From Pseudogracilibacillus auburnensis (lineage in GTDB: Bacteria > Bacillota > Bacilli > Bacillales > Amphibacillaceae), in NCBI RefSeq assembly GCF_003201975.1, contig NZ_QJJQ01000005.1, positions 186,001-250,000 on the forward strand: a stretch of 64,000 nucleotides of DNA. Direction: 5' to 3'. The translations under genes and the position numbers were made by a program. Each line of letters starts with the position of its first letter. Position 1 is the first letter of the stretch. Shown here in pieces: positions 17,563 to 26,582 of this stretch. Below the pieces are notes generated by a model. The model saw only the letters and a list, made by a program, of their open reading frames with translations, was not told where the DNA came from and ran no database searches.

Positions 17563-18888
17563 TCACTCTACGGCTTCTTCATATTTCTTAAGTAAATTAT
17601 CGATTTCGCTTGCTGCCTGATTAAGTGCCTCTTGTGGGTCTGTACCATTTTTGATATTTTTAAACGCTCCATTCATATTTGTTTCCCACTCTAAATAACC
17701 TGGAGTCTTAGGTCTTGGAACAGCAGTTTCACGTGATTCTGTTGCTGAAATTCTAATAATATTGTTCGGGAATTCATCATACATTGGATCTGTTTCGATA
17801 AAATCAAGTAGTTCATTCGCTACGGGAAGAGTTCCACCAATTTCAAATACCGTTTTCGCCCCTTCACCAGTAGTTAAATATGCAAGGAATTTAGCAGCAG
17901 CTTCTTTGTTTTTAGAGTATTTAGAGATTCCTACATTCCATGCACCAGTTGGTGTAGCTACTTCTCCCTTTGCAAAATATGGATGTAAACTTACACCATA
18001 ATTAAGATCTGATTCTTCTAATTTCGGTAAATTATGGTTTGCACCAAGATACATTGCAATTTTTCCAGAAATAAAGTAGTCAATCGACTCTGCACGATCA
18101 ATTCGTGGACTTACTCCATATTTATTAAATAAGTCGGAATAAAACTGAAATGCTTCTACTGCTTCTGGAGAGTTTGTATAACCAGTTGCTTCTAATCCAT
18201 TTTCACTAACCATTTCTGCATCAAGACTATCGGATAGTGCTAAAAGCTGATATGCACGGTCAATTTGATCAAAAGAGAAACCAAACACATCATTTTGCCC
18301 ATCTCCATTAGAGTCATATGTTAATTGTTCTGCAATTTCGATTATCTCTTCCCAGGTTAAACGCTCATTTTCTTTGGGAAGTGGAACACCTTTTTCTTCA
18401 AAAATATCTTTGTTCAAATAAAGGACTTGGCTGGAACTGTTCATAGGAGCTGCAATCATTTGATCCTGAAATGTAACACCGTCAACCGCTGAATCAACCC
18501 AAGCATCAGCTATATCAGGACTCATCAGACTATCTAAAGGTTCTAAGTACCCTTTAAGTGCGTAGTTTACAGCTAAAGGTGAATCAACAAACAATAAGTC
18601 GACATCTTCTGATTTTGAACCCATCTTAATTTCAATTGTTTCCATTAATTGTTCGAATGGAGCAAGTTCTAATTTTACTGTAATATTAGGGTTTTCCGCT
18701 TCAAAATCCTCAATTACCGCTTCTAAAGGTGCTTCATAGTTTGAATAAGCAATAAAGGATAGTTCTGTTCCACCAGTTTCATCACCATCTGTATCGGCAT
18801 TTTCATCTGAAATGTCACTATTTCCACCGCCACATGCTGCTAATAAAAGAATTAAGATCATACTTATTAGGGATAGAATTTTTTTCAT
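17563..18888 (-). CDS. ABC transporter solute-binding lipoprotein
   Basis: A 441-residue extracellular binding protein with a lipoprotein signal (basic start, hydrophobic stretch, LLAAC with Cys20) and an acidic linker. A bacterial extracellular solute-binding family 1 domain follows (SFIAYSNYEAPLEAVIEDFE near residue 45; late GAWNVGISKYSKNKEAAAKFL). It is the substrate-capturing part of the CUT1 importer encoded downstream. In the 133 bp upstream, candidate promoters are TTGACG-N17-TACAAA and TTGGAA-N16-TATAAG, so it may have a promoter separate from that of the hydrolase. Confidence 0.93.
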   Translation of the reverse strand: MKKILSLISMILILLLAACGGGNSDISDENADTDGDETGGTELSFIAYSNYEAPLEAVIEDFEAENPNITVKLELAPFEQLMETIEIKMGSKSEDVDLLFVDSPLAVNYALKGYLEPLDSLMSPDIADAWVDSAVDGVTFQDQMIAAPMNSSSQVLYLNKDIFEEKGVPLPKENERLTWEEIIEIAEQLTYDSNGDGQNDVFGFSFDQIDRAYQLLALSDSLDAEMVSENGLEATGYTNSPEAVEAFQFYSDLFNKYGVSPRIDRAESIDYFISGKIAMYLGANHNLPKLEESDLNYGVSLHPYFAKGEVATPTGAWNVGISKYSKNKEAAAKFLAYLTTGEGAKTVFEIGGTLPVANELLDFIETDPMYDEFPNNIIRISATESRETAVPRPKTPGYLEWETNMNGAFKNIKNGTDPQEALNQAASEIDNLLKKYEEAVE

Positions 18889-19021
18889 TCTTTTCTTTCT
18901 CCTTATATAAAGTGATTTTTTTATTTACACTTATACATAATCAGCGGGTAATTCCAATTATTTGTATATTTTTTGGAAAATTCCGTCAATTATTGCTGTA
19001 TATTATTTTATAACTTTGATT

Positions 19022-19921
19022 TCAACTACTAAAAACACGTTCATTTAGTATTTTTAAAAACTTCTGTCGGTCAATTTCTAAGCTTACTGCAACATTTCCC
19101 GTTTTAGATGGTGTACCAATCGTATAAGCAAATTTACTTCGTCCCTCGTTTTCGATTGTAATCTCCATTTGCTTTGTTTTTACTATCGACCGATCCAAGA
19201 GCAGACTCACTGTAATCGGATCCGAAAGATAAGCATAATCTCGCTTTAAATAGTTCATATGTGTTTCCATCATCATGGATAATAGATTGGCAAGTGGTGT
19301 ATTACAAGTAACCATTTTTTCTATTTCTAACCGAGAAATGAATACTTGTCTTGTTACATCAAGCCCAACCATCGTTATTGGTGCTCCACTTCTGAACACA
19401 ATGGAAGCGGCTTCTGGATCACACTTAATGTTATGTTCAATTGGTTCTAAATTTAAACGATTTACTCCTAGTCTAGTAACACCAGCCATCATAATTATTT
19501 CCTTTACATTTTCCGCAATTTTCGGTTCGATAATAAGTGCAGTAGCAATATTTGTTAGCGGTCCGATCGTGACAAGGGTAATTTCTCCGGGATTATTCAT
19601 GATCATGTCAATGATAAATTGCACAGCATGTTTATCCTTTTTATGTATATAATCTCCTAGTTGTAAACCTTCCCCCTCAAACCCTGCCCAAAAAACTTCC
19701 CGCTCACGAAGTAAAGGTTGTTCAATCCCCTGATAAATGGGGATATTTTCCTTCCCTGCCAAACGTAGTACTTGATTTGTAATTGCTGCTCGTATTTTAA
19801 CGTTGCCGTAGACGGTTGTTATCCCCTTTATTGAAATCTCAGGAGACCTCGCTGCTAATGCAATTGCAATCGCATCATCAGCATTCGTGCCTATATCTGT
19901 ATCTATAATAATAGTAGGCAA
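19022..19921 (-). CDS. inosine-uridine-type nucleoside hydrolase
   Basis: A 299-residue cytoplasmic hydrolase that splits the N-glycosidic bond of ribonucleosides to free base and ribose. The N-terminal Ca2+-binding aspartate motif DTDIGTNADDA (residues 7-17) and the later ITLVTIGPLTNIATAL and YLSDPITVSLLLD segments identify the IunH family. It lies 16 bp behind a Crp-type regulator and upstream of a sugar-type ABC importer, suggesting uptake and cleavage of nucleosides. The exact base preference cannot be read from the sequence. Confidence 0.92.
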   Translation of the reverse strand: MPTIIIDTDIGTNADDAIAIALAARSPEISIKGITTVYGNVKIRAAITNQVLRLAGKENIPIYQGIEQPLLREREVFWAGFEGEGLQLGDYIHKKDKHAVQFIIDMIMNNPGEITLVTIGPLTNIATALIIEPKIAENVKEIIMMAGVTRLGVNRLNLEPIEHNIKCDPEAASIVFRSGAPITMVGLDVTRQVFISRLEIEKMVTCNTPLANLLSMMMETHMNYLKRDYAYLSDPITVSLLLDRSIVKTKQMEITIENEGRSKFAYTIGTPSKTGNVAVSLEIDRQKFLKILNERVFSS

Positions 19922-19937
19922 TTGTTTATCACCCCAT

Positions 19938-20591
19938 CTACATATGCTCTAAAAATTGTTCATCTCGAATAACAAGTTTCTTTCTTTCATACAAAATTTT
20001 ACCTTCTGCTTTCCATTTTCCTAACAATTCTGTAACCGTCTGTCTACTGCAACCAATAATATTGGAAATCTCCTCATGAGTAAGCATCAAATCGACAAAT
20101 AAATGACCATTTTCATCGGGAACACTAATTTGCTCTAGAAACCAGGCAAGTCTTCCTGCTACAGATTTAGAAGATAATAATTCGACAGTACTTTGTTGGT
20201 GGAGCAAACGATCTGTCATTAAGTAAAGAACAGCATTATTTATCTCTAAATCTTCTTTCATCTTTTTTTGAATAATTTCAGCATCCAACACCCAAATTTC
20301 ACATTTTTGCAAACATTGTGCATAACATGGATGGTTACGTTGTAAAATAAGTTCAGCAAAGCCAAAAGCATCACCATTTTTACGAACGAAAAATGTAACA
20401 TTTTGCCCTTTTTCCGTTAACTGACAAACCTTTAACAGTCCTTTCTCAATTAAATAACTAGCAACAGGAGTATCACCTTTCATATACACGAATGAACCAG
20501 TTGAAAACCTCTGCAAGTTTCCGTATTTATAAAATAATTCTTTTATTGACTCACTACTTTCTTTCTGAACAGTTGAATTCGTAACCACCAA
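19938..20591 (-). CDS. Crp/Fnr-family transcriptional regulator
   Basis: 217 residues: a cyclic-nucleotide-binding-like beta-barrel (residues ~20-130; FSTGSFVYMKGDTPVASYLIEKG) and a C-terminal winged HTH (LTHEEISNIIGCSRQTVTELL). The cysteines present do not form the N-terminal cluster of Fnr. It starts at TTG 20591 or GTG 20588, both behind AGGAGG. It is the first gene of the leftward nucleoside operon and probably its regulator. The effector is unknown. Confidence 0.9.
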   Translation of the reverse strand: MVVTNSTVQKESSESIKELFYKYGNLQRFSTGSFVYMKGDTPVASYLIEKGLLKVCQLTEKGQNVTFFVRKNGDAFGFAELILQRNHPCYAQCLQKCEIWVLDAEIIQKKMKEDLEINNAVLYLMTDRLLHQQSTVELLSSKSVAGRLAWFLEQISVPDENGHLFVDLMLTHEEISNIIGCSRQTVTELLGKWKAEGKILYERKKLVIRDEQFLEHM

Positions 20592-20820
20592 ATATCCTCC
20601 TAAATTGAGCTCATTTGCGAAACGAGAACTTTATCTTGATACAAAAATTATTCAAATTAAGTATATTCTTTTTGCGAGCCATGCCTCTGTCGTCTAGCCG
20701 ACAAATATCAGCTGACTTCGTAAAAAATCCGTTAAGAAATTGTAAATGGATTGTAAACTAATTTGACCCATATTAGATTAGCAATCATTCAAAGTCGAAT
20801 CACTACGCCTTCATTTTTCT

Positions 20821-21504
20821 CTAATCCGACGGACTTATTACTTTTGTATAGAAAAGATAAAACATATAAAAAGATAGCAACGTTATTAACGACCCAGTAC
20901 ATAATAACAATAAAAAGTGAAACCAATAAATACTTAAATACAGGATGATCATGCTACCAACGGTTATTATTAACATAAGGAGAGGACTTGAAATTGTAAT
21001 AAGGGAGGCATTTTTCAATGTTGTAAAGAATGTATTTTCAACATGAACAACTACCGAAAAGAAATTCACTGTAAAGGCAAATAAAAGGACACTAACAATC
21101 ATAAATAAAACGATAAGTATATTACTTTCGCCTAAAAATAATAAAATATCAATAATTAAAACGACCCAAAAAATACTTAACACAAACCCACCAAGTAAAC
21201 TTTTTCGATAGTTACTTTTATAATGGATCCAAAATCGGCTGAAAATGCTTTTTGCAAGTCGCTTCTTTAATACGTAATCTCTCACTGAAGCAAACATCGC
21301 GGTGGTTGATGGAAAAAATATAAAAGGAAGACAGATAAAAACAGGAAAAACAAACGTAAATATATCTTCTATTTTTTCGATAAATAAGATATTAACCAAA
21401 ACAAATATGAGTGGAAGATTAAATAAAATCCAAATTACATTTATAACAATTAATTTCATAATCCAGTCAGTTACGATATATATTTTATTCGTAGTAGTTG
21501 GCAT
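20821..21504 (-). CDS. DUF624 (YesL-type) membrane protein
   Basis: 227 residues with about five membrane helices. The N-terminal segment IMKLIVINVIWILFNLPL is the characteristic start of YesL/DUF624 proteins, and the SVRDYVLKK region follows the second helix pair. YesL-type proteins are usually encoded beside CUT1 sugar ABC importers, which fits the neighbouring operon. The molecular function is unknown. The ATG context on the minus strand contains AGGAGACA. Confidence 0.85.
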   Translation of the reverse strand: MPTTTNKIYIVTDWIMKLIVINVIWILFNLPLIFVLVNILFIEKIEDIFTFVFPVFICLPFIFFPSTTAMFASVRDYVLKKRLAKSIFSRFWIHYKSNYRKSLLGGFVLSIFWVVLIIDILLFLGESNILIVLFMIVSVLLFAFTVNFFSVVVHVENTFFTTLKNASLITISSPLLMLIITVGSMIILYLSIYWFHFLLLLCTGSLITLLSFYMFYLFYTKVISPSD

Positions 21505-22164
21505 TTTTTGTCTCCTCGAAATTGATATGAATCGATTAATGAATCCTTACCAAACGTAATATCATGACAAGTTTCAAAGCGTTTAAAGTTGCTTTCTCTT
21601 ACCTAGAAAACTTGGCTTATCTTTAAGCTATCATGGCAATAAGTCTTTGTTGCACTCTTTCAGGGAAAGAAAGTTTCAGCTATATACTTATAAATTTATG
21701 ATCATGCTCCTCCTTTGTGCTAATTTAGGGTCTTTTTCATCTTGTATCATACCAAGGGAACTTTTTTAAGGCAAACTCTTATTTTCCTTAAGATAGATCT
21801 CCGTAACACACCAATTTTTCTATTTTTGCAAATACGAAGAAAAGCATGCCAAATTTTTGCCTGGGTAATGGCATCTAGCATCGTACTCATTTCATTAGCA
21901 ATGATGTATTTAGTTGCTCACTTCATTCATAAGATTTCGCAAGATCACCAATAAAATTTAACTACTCAGAATCAATCGTCAATAGTGAACTATGAGTCAG
22001 AAAAATTTGTGCATGAGTACCCCAACCTAATTTGGGATCAAACATTACCTACAGCTAGCGACCAAAAACAACACAAACATTAGTACCAATACAATATTTT
22101 TTCTCAGCTCTGATTATCGTTATACAACCTTTAGTGCATAAAGCGAAAATATGTGACGGACAGC
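21505..22164. other. gene-free flank of the intron with a weak dispersed-repeat copy
   Basis: Around 21600-21690 the blocks AGAAAACTTGGCTTATC, GTTGCACT and GGGAAAGAAAG match the dispersed repeat seen at 106-205 and 52761-52856. No other feature was seen; a 70-codon frame at 21742-21954 has no ribosome site and is not supported. Confidence 0.45.
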
Positions 22165-24050
22165 AATCGAGTAGAAGGGAGTAATTAACTCCCGTCCTCT
22201 CACACCACCAGCACGTACCGTTCGGTATGCGGCGGTTTCATTTAAGTCCAACGCATTGTTTGATATCGATTTAGAAGACTTTTCAAGCCTAAACTCTGCC
22301 AGTATTTATTGCCAAGGGTTCTATGGAGAATAGGGCTGTTAGAGATTCTCCAGTAAGCCTTTCGGCTATTTGCCCATTCCCATGCTTTCCACTTATTTAT
22401 ACCTAGCTTCGTCAGGTTTGTGTGTTTTGTTTTCGTTTTCTTCCATTCTTTCCACCGTATCATTCGTAATCTCCGTCTTATCCATCTATCCATATCTCCA
22501 AATATCGTTGGCGTATCGGCTAGTTGATAATATCCTAACCATCCCACTAAGTATCGGTTCAGTCGTTCAATTCGACGTTCCATATCTATGGATTTCTTTC
22601 TTGACGTAAGTTCTCGAATTTTCTGTTTAAAACGTTTCACACTTTCTTTATGAATACGTATCTTCGATGACGCTTTTTCCGATGTAAACGAAAATCCAAG
22701 GAACTTTCGCTTCCACGGACGGTCTACTGCACTCTTCTGTTCATTCACTTTAAGTTTTAGTTTTCCCTCAATAAATTTCGTGATATTTTCCATCGTTCTT
22801 AAGCCCGCTCGTTTGGAGCGTACATATATGTTACAGTCATCCGCATAGCGAACGAAACTAAGCCCCCTTGTTTCTAACTCTTTATCGAGTTCATCCAACA
22901 CAATATTGGATAAGAGCGGACTAAGTGGCTCACCTTGTGGTGTTCCTTCTGTATTTGGCTGGACGAGTCCTTGTTCCATCACACCTGCTTGTAAGTATCT
23001 GCGAATGAGTTGTAAGACCCTTCGGTCTTCGATTCTTTCACTCAACTTTTGCATAAGCCTGTCATGGTTCACTTTATCGAAGAACTTTTCTAAATCAATA
23101 TCTACAACCCAGCGTTTTCCTTCTTTGATGTAATCTCTTGCTTGTCTAACGGCATCATGTCCACGTTTGTTCGGACGAAAACCGTAACTTTGATGTGAAA
23201 ATGTCGGGTCATACATTTGTGTTAGAACTTGTGCAATAGCTTGCTGAAGAAAACGGTCTATCACGGTGGGTATACCTAGTTTCCTAACTCCACCGTTTGG
23301 CTTCGGGATTTCGACGCGACGTACTGGGCTTGGGATATAAGTACCCGCAAGGATTTCTCCTTTTAAAGTATGCCAATGGTCAACGAAATGCGCTCGTAGG
23401 GATTCTACTGGCATTTGGTCGACTCCATGGCTTCCTTTATTCTTTTCTACTCGCTCTATGGCAAGCAATAAGTTTTCCCGTGATAGAATGCTTTCTAACA
23501 TGATATCTGACTCCTACGTGAATTATCTTTCTTCTTGTGTCGCAAGGACCTTCCGCCCTTCTATCCGACCCCGTCGGAATTCACCGATTCCTTCGGATAG
23601 GAAGGATTACTGTTTCTGCTTCATCAAGTTTTGCGTACGTAAAGCGATAATTCTCCTTAATATGATTCAGCCCTTCCCAATTGTTCTAGATACAGCTGGT
23701 ACTATGGCTTCTGCTGACTTCTGATAATTCAGCGAACATTCACATGTTCGGTTATGCAGTGTGCTGCACAAACTTATCAGACCTCCGAGGGTAAGCACAT
23801 ACTCTTCCACTCCATGTCCCTACTTCATTTACTCTGTGCATCCTTTGGCAGTAAGAACTTTGGTTTGTTTAGCAACCTTATTCAAATGCACCTAGCCTTA
23901 TATGAAGTTCGTGTTCCTTAGGGCGGAGATTTGCCGCTGACTTCCTTCAGATTCCACCTCACGATGGACACCCTTGTCTTAAGCTAACCGTTACTACTGC
24001 CTTCACGGTTCAGGACTTTAACCTTATAGAATATGTGCATGCCTCGCACA
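22165..24050 (-). mobile_element. group II intron, bacterial class C type
   Basis: About 1.9 kb on the minus strand. The 5' end is GTGCG at 24049 (or the overlapping GTGTG at 24051), directly after the T-tract of an intrinsic terminator. A ~550-nt structured 5' region leads to the maturase gene. Behind its stop a domain-V-like hairpin (ACCGCCGCATACCGAACGGT, then GTGCTGGTGGTGTGAGAGG) and a domain-VI-like stem (CGGGAGTTAATTACTCCC) end at CTACTCGATT, about 22165. Insertion behind a terminator and a maturase without an endonuclease domain are hallmarks of class C introns. Confidence 0.9.
22242..23501 (-). CDS. ltrA: group II intron reverse transcriptase/maturase
   Basis: A 419-residue intron-encoded protein that assists splicing and reverse-transcribes the intron during retrohoming. 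The RT fingers and palm span residues ~10-270 (PKPNGGVRKLGIPTVIDRF, YGFRPNKRGHDAV, catalytic YADD at 219-222). A maturase X domain follows at ~290-400 (RLNRYLVGWLGYYQL). There is no C-terminal HNH endonuclease domain, as in class C. The frame is intact from ATG 23501 to stop, so the element is potentially active. Confidence 0.95.
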   Translation of the reverse strand: MLESILSRENLLLAIERVEKNKGSHGVDQMPVESLRAHFVDHWHTLKGEILAGTYIPSPVRRVEIPKPNGGVRKLGIPTVIDRFLQQAIAQVLTQMYDPTFSHQSYGFRPNKRGHDAVRQARDYIKEGKRWVVDIDLEKFFDKVNHDRLMQKLSERIEDRRVLQLIRRYLQAGVMEQGLVQPNTEGTPQGEPLSPLLSNIVLDELDKELETRGLSFVRYADDCNIYVRSKRAGLRTMENITKFIEGKLKLKVNEQKSAVDRPWKRKFLGFSFTSEKASSKIRIHKESVKRFKQKIRELTSRKKSIDMERRIERLNRYLVGWLGYYQLADTPTIFGDMDRWIRRRLRMIRWKEWKKTKTKHTNLTKLGINKWKAWEWANSRKAYWRISNSPILHRTLGNKYWQSLGLKSLLNRYQTMRWT

Positions 24051-24055
24051 CAAAA

Positions 24056-24090
24056 AAAACGATTCTGTATTGTTTTTACAGAATCGTTTT
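24056..24090 (-). terminator. intrinsic terminator behind cheX; intron target
   Basis: AAAACGATTCTG and CAGAATCGTTTT form a perfect 12-bp stem, and on the minus strand eight T residues follow (24059-24052). The group II intron begins within a few bases of the end of this T-tract. Confidence 0.92.
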
Positions 24091-24103
24091 TGGATGGTAC
24101 CTT

Positions 24104-24574
24104 TTAGTCTAACAATAAGTAAATATCTAAATTTCCTACACGATCAAAAGTAGTAGTTAGTTGAATGGCTATTTCATGACCAGAAATTTTTGCTTCTCCT
24201 TCAATAATGGTAGGCGAAGTAATATCAATACTTACACCACTATTTACAATATTAGTCGATAAATTTCCAGCAATCATATTACCCAATTCACCGCTAAAAG
24301 ATACAAGCATATCATCATTAATTTGAGCACCAAACATGATCTCTCCAATGGAACCGAATATACTTTGCTCACCTACTAAGACAAGTTTTCCTTTAATATC
24401 CCCAGTAATTCCTATAAAAACACCAAAATGTACAAGTAAAAGTTCATTTAATAGTTTTGGCTTCGATAATTGATGTTGAATCGGGACGACTTGTTTTAAT
24501 GCACTATTTGTTCCATTTAATAAAACCGTTATAGATTTATTTCTATCCGCTACTTGAATTGTCATGTTGGTCAC
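24104..24574 (-). CDS. cheX: CheX-like chemotaxis phosphatase
   Basis: A 156-residue protein of the CheC/CheX/FliY phosphatase family, which removes phosphate from CheY-P. The active-site pattern E-x2-N is seen once (E96 and N99 in SGELGNMIAGN), followed by the characteristic glycine-rich helix, and the single-motif layout is that of CheX. It is adjacent to motAB on the same strand, separated by 190 bp. It ends 14 bp before its terminator. Confidence 0.85.
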   Translation of the reverse strand: MTNMTIQVADRNKSITVLLNGTNSALKQVVPIQHQLSKPKLLNELLLVHFGVFIGITGDIKGKLVLVGEQSIFGSIGEIMFGAQINDDMLVSFSGELGNMIAGNLSTNIVNSGVSIDITSPTIIEGEAKISGHEIAIQLTTTFDRVGNLDIYLLLD

Positions 24575-24765
24575 CTTTCTAAGCAGTTAGTTAAAAATAA
24601 CCACTCACAAGGAGCAGTATTTTTACTTTCAGTAGAGTAATTCACTCATTTTAACTATTTAAGTATTATTAATATAGACCTTAATACCCTAATGAATTGT
24701 TTATATAGTTATTTTATCCTATAAAATGAAAGATGACAACTGTAATTTTACTTTTCTTTCCCTTT

Positions 24766-25590
24766 TTATTGTCCCTCATTTTGATCAATCTCATCTTCAA
24801 TATCATAATTTGGCTGAATCAATACTTCAACCCGACGATTTAATGCTCTATTAGCTTTACTTGTATTTGGAACGACAGGACGAAATTCACCATATCCTCT
24901 TGCACTAAACCATTTTGGATTAAGTTCAGAGTCCTCTAAGAGTAAATACATAAACTCAATCGCCCGCATCGAACTTAATTCCCAGTTAGATGCAAATTCA
25001 GCGGTGTGTATTGGTCGGTCATCTGCGTGTCCACTAACAACAATTTCATGGGGAGGATCTGTATTTAAAAAGGATGCGATTTCTTTAGCAACTTCTACTC
25101 CACGTTTTTTTACCTTCGAACTGCCGGAATCAAATGTTATATCAGTTCTGACTGTAATGAGTAACCCTTCTGATGTTAATTTTGTACCTAATGTATCTGT
25201 TAAACTATTTAACGCAATATATTCTTCCATATTTTCTTGCATGGACCGTAATTGTTCAAACTCCATTGCCCGAAGCAAGGCCATATCCTCTTCCTCTGCT
25301 TCCGCTTCATCATCAGCAGAGGTATCACTATTTTCTTCTCCTTCCGCTTCAATTAAATCAACCGGTTCTTCCTCTGGTACAATACTTACAGCGTCGTCTA
25401 CTATGCCTGCACCACTTGAAAATTCTGTTTTAAAAATATAGGCTAATTTCTCAAATTTTTTCACATCAATTTCACTCATCGCAAACAAAACGATGAACAA
25501 GGCGAGTAGTAATGTAAGCATATCTGCATAAGGAAGTAACCAAGATTCATCCATGTTCTCTTCTTTTTTATTTTGTTTCCTCCGCGACAT
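24766..25590 (-). CDS. motB: flagellar motor protein MotB (stator)
   Basis: A 274-residue stator subunit. A single N-terminal membrane helix carries the ion-binding aspartate D23 (WLLPYADMLTLLLALFIV). An acidic linker follows (residues ~80-130, very rich in E and D), then an OmpA-like peptidoglycan-binding domain (VSGHADDRPIHTAEFASNWE; NRRVEVLIQPN). I choose ATG 25590 because GGAGGGAGGAA precedes it; an upstream start at 25632 has none. The helix resembles proton-type MotB more than sodium-type MotS. It overlaps motA by 23 bp. Confidence 0.93.
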   Translation of the reverse strand: MSRRKQNKKEENMDESWLLPYADMLTLLLALFIVLFAMSEIDVKKFEKLAYIFKTEFSSGAGIVDDAVSIVPEEEPVDLIEAEGEENSDTSADDEAEAEEEDMALLRAMEFEQLRSMQENMEEYIALNSLTDTLGTKLTSEGLLITVRTDITFDSGSSKVKKRGVEVAKEIASFLNTDPPHEIVVSGHADDRPIHTAEFASNWELSSMRAIEFMYLLLEDSELNPKWFSARGYGEFRPVVPNTSKANRALNRRVEVLIQPNYDIEDEIDQNEGQ

Positions 25591-26383
25591 TTCCTCCCTC
25601 CTGTTCCTCACTCTTTCTTTCCATCTTTTCAATATCTTTAGAGGATAAATAAGAGCTTAACTTATCTTTAATTACTGCTGGGGATTCACCGGCAGTAATC
25701 GACAAAATTCCTTCCACCATTATTTCTTTCATTTTCACTTCTTGCTTTGACTTTTCTTTTAATTTATTAGCAAATGGATGCCATAATACATATCCAGTAA
25801 AAATACCAAGTAATGTTGCAATAAAAGCAGCAGAAATTGCGGCCCCTAACACTTCCATATTATCCATACTCCCTAAAGCTGCTATTAAACCAACGACAGC
25901 CCCGAGTACTCCAAGCGTAGGTGCATAGGTACCAGCTTGAGAAAATACTTTAGCACCTTCCTCATGCCTTGATTCCATCGCTGCAACTTTTTCCATTAAT
26001 ACATCTCGAATGAAATCTGGATTTTGTCCATCAACTGCCATTTGAAGACCTGAATTTAAAAATGGGTCATCCACTTCTGCCATCTGACCTTCTAAAGAAA
26101 GTAATCCTTCTCTTCTAGTTTGCTCTGCCCATTCAGTAAATTGATCAATCAGTTCCTTTACGTCAACTTGATCTTTCTCTGTGAAAATTATTTTAAATAA
26201 ATAAGGTACATTTTTAATAACGCGGGATGGAAAAGCAATTAAAACAGATGCTATTGTTCCAAAAATTATAATTAAAAAGGCTGCTGGATTCAGTAGTGAC
26301 TCTACTGTAATACCTTTTAAAAACATGCCTAATCCAATTGCTGCAAATCCGATGATGATACCAATTATCGATGTTTTATCCAT
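25568..26383 (-). CDS. motA: flagellar motor protein MotA (stator)
   Basis: A 271-residue membrane protein with four helices and the large cytoplasmic loop between helices 2 and 3. The MotA signature (AGTYAPTLGVLGAVVGLIAAL) marks helix 3. The C-terminus is highly charged (KDIEKMERKSEEQEGG). With MotB it forms the torque-generating stator ion channel. AGGAGG lies upstream of the ATG. motA-motB are read as one leftward unit. Confidence 0.93.
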   Translation of the reverse strand: MDKTSIIGIIIGFAAIGLGMFLKGITVESLLNPAAFLIIIFGTIASVLIAFPSRVIKNVPYLFKIIFTEKDQVDVKELIDQFTEWAEQTRREGLLSLEGQMAEVDDPFLNSGLQMAVDGQNPDFIRDVLMEKVAAMESRHEEGAKVFSQAGTYAPTLGVLGAVVGLIAALGSMDNMEVLGAAISAAFIATLLGIFTGYVLWHPFANKLKEKSKQEVKMKEIMVEGILSITAGESPAVIKDKLSSYLSSKDIEKMERKSEEQEGGNVAEETK

Positions 26384-26582
26384 TTTAAACTCCTCCTAAA
26401 TAACCCTTGAACAAATCAATGTATCATTTTTATTTAATTTTTCATGTTATACTTACTACTATATACATCGGTTCGTAGTCACAAAGTATCAAGTCATATT
26501 CATGAATTTAAATGATAAGATACAAAAATTTAAAGTAATCATACGGAATGTAATCTGACTTTATCTTGAAAGAAGGGTAATC

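Noticed and set aside
21742-21954. Plus-strand 70-codon frame with a hydrophobic tail
   Set aside because: TTG start without ribosome site, in a gap holding a degenerate repeat; composition alone is not enough.
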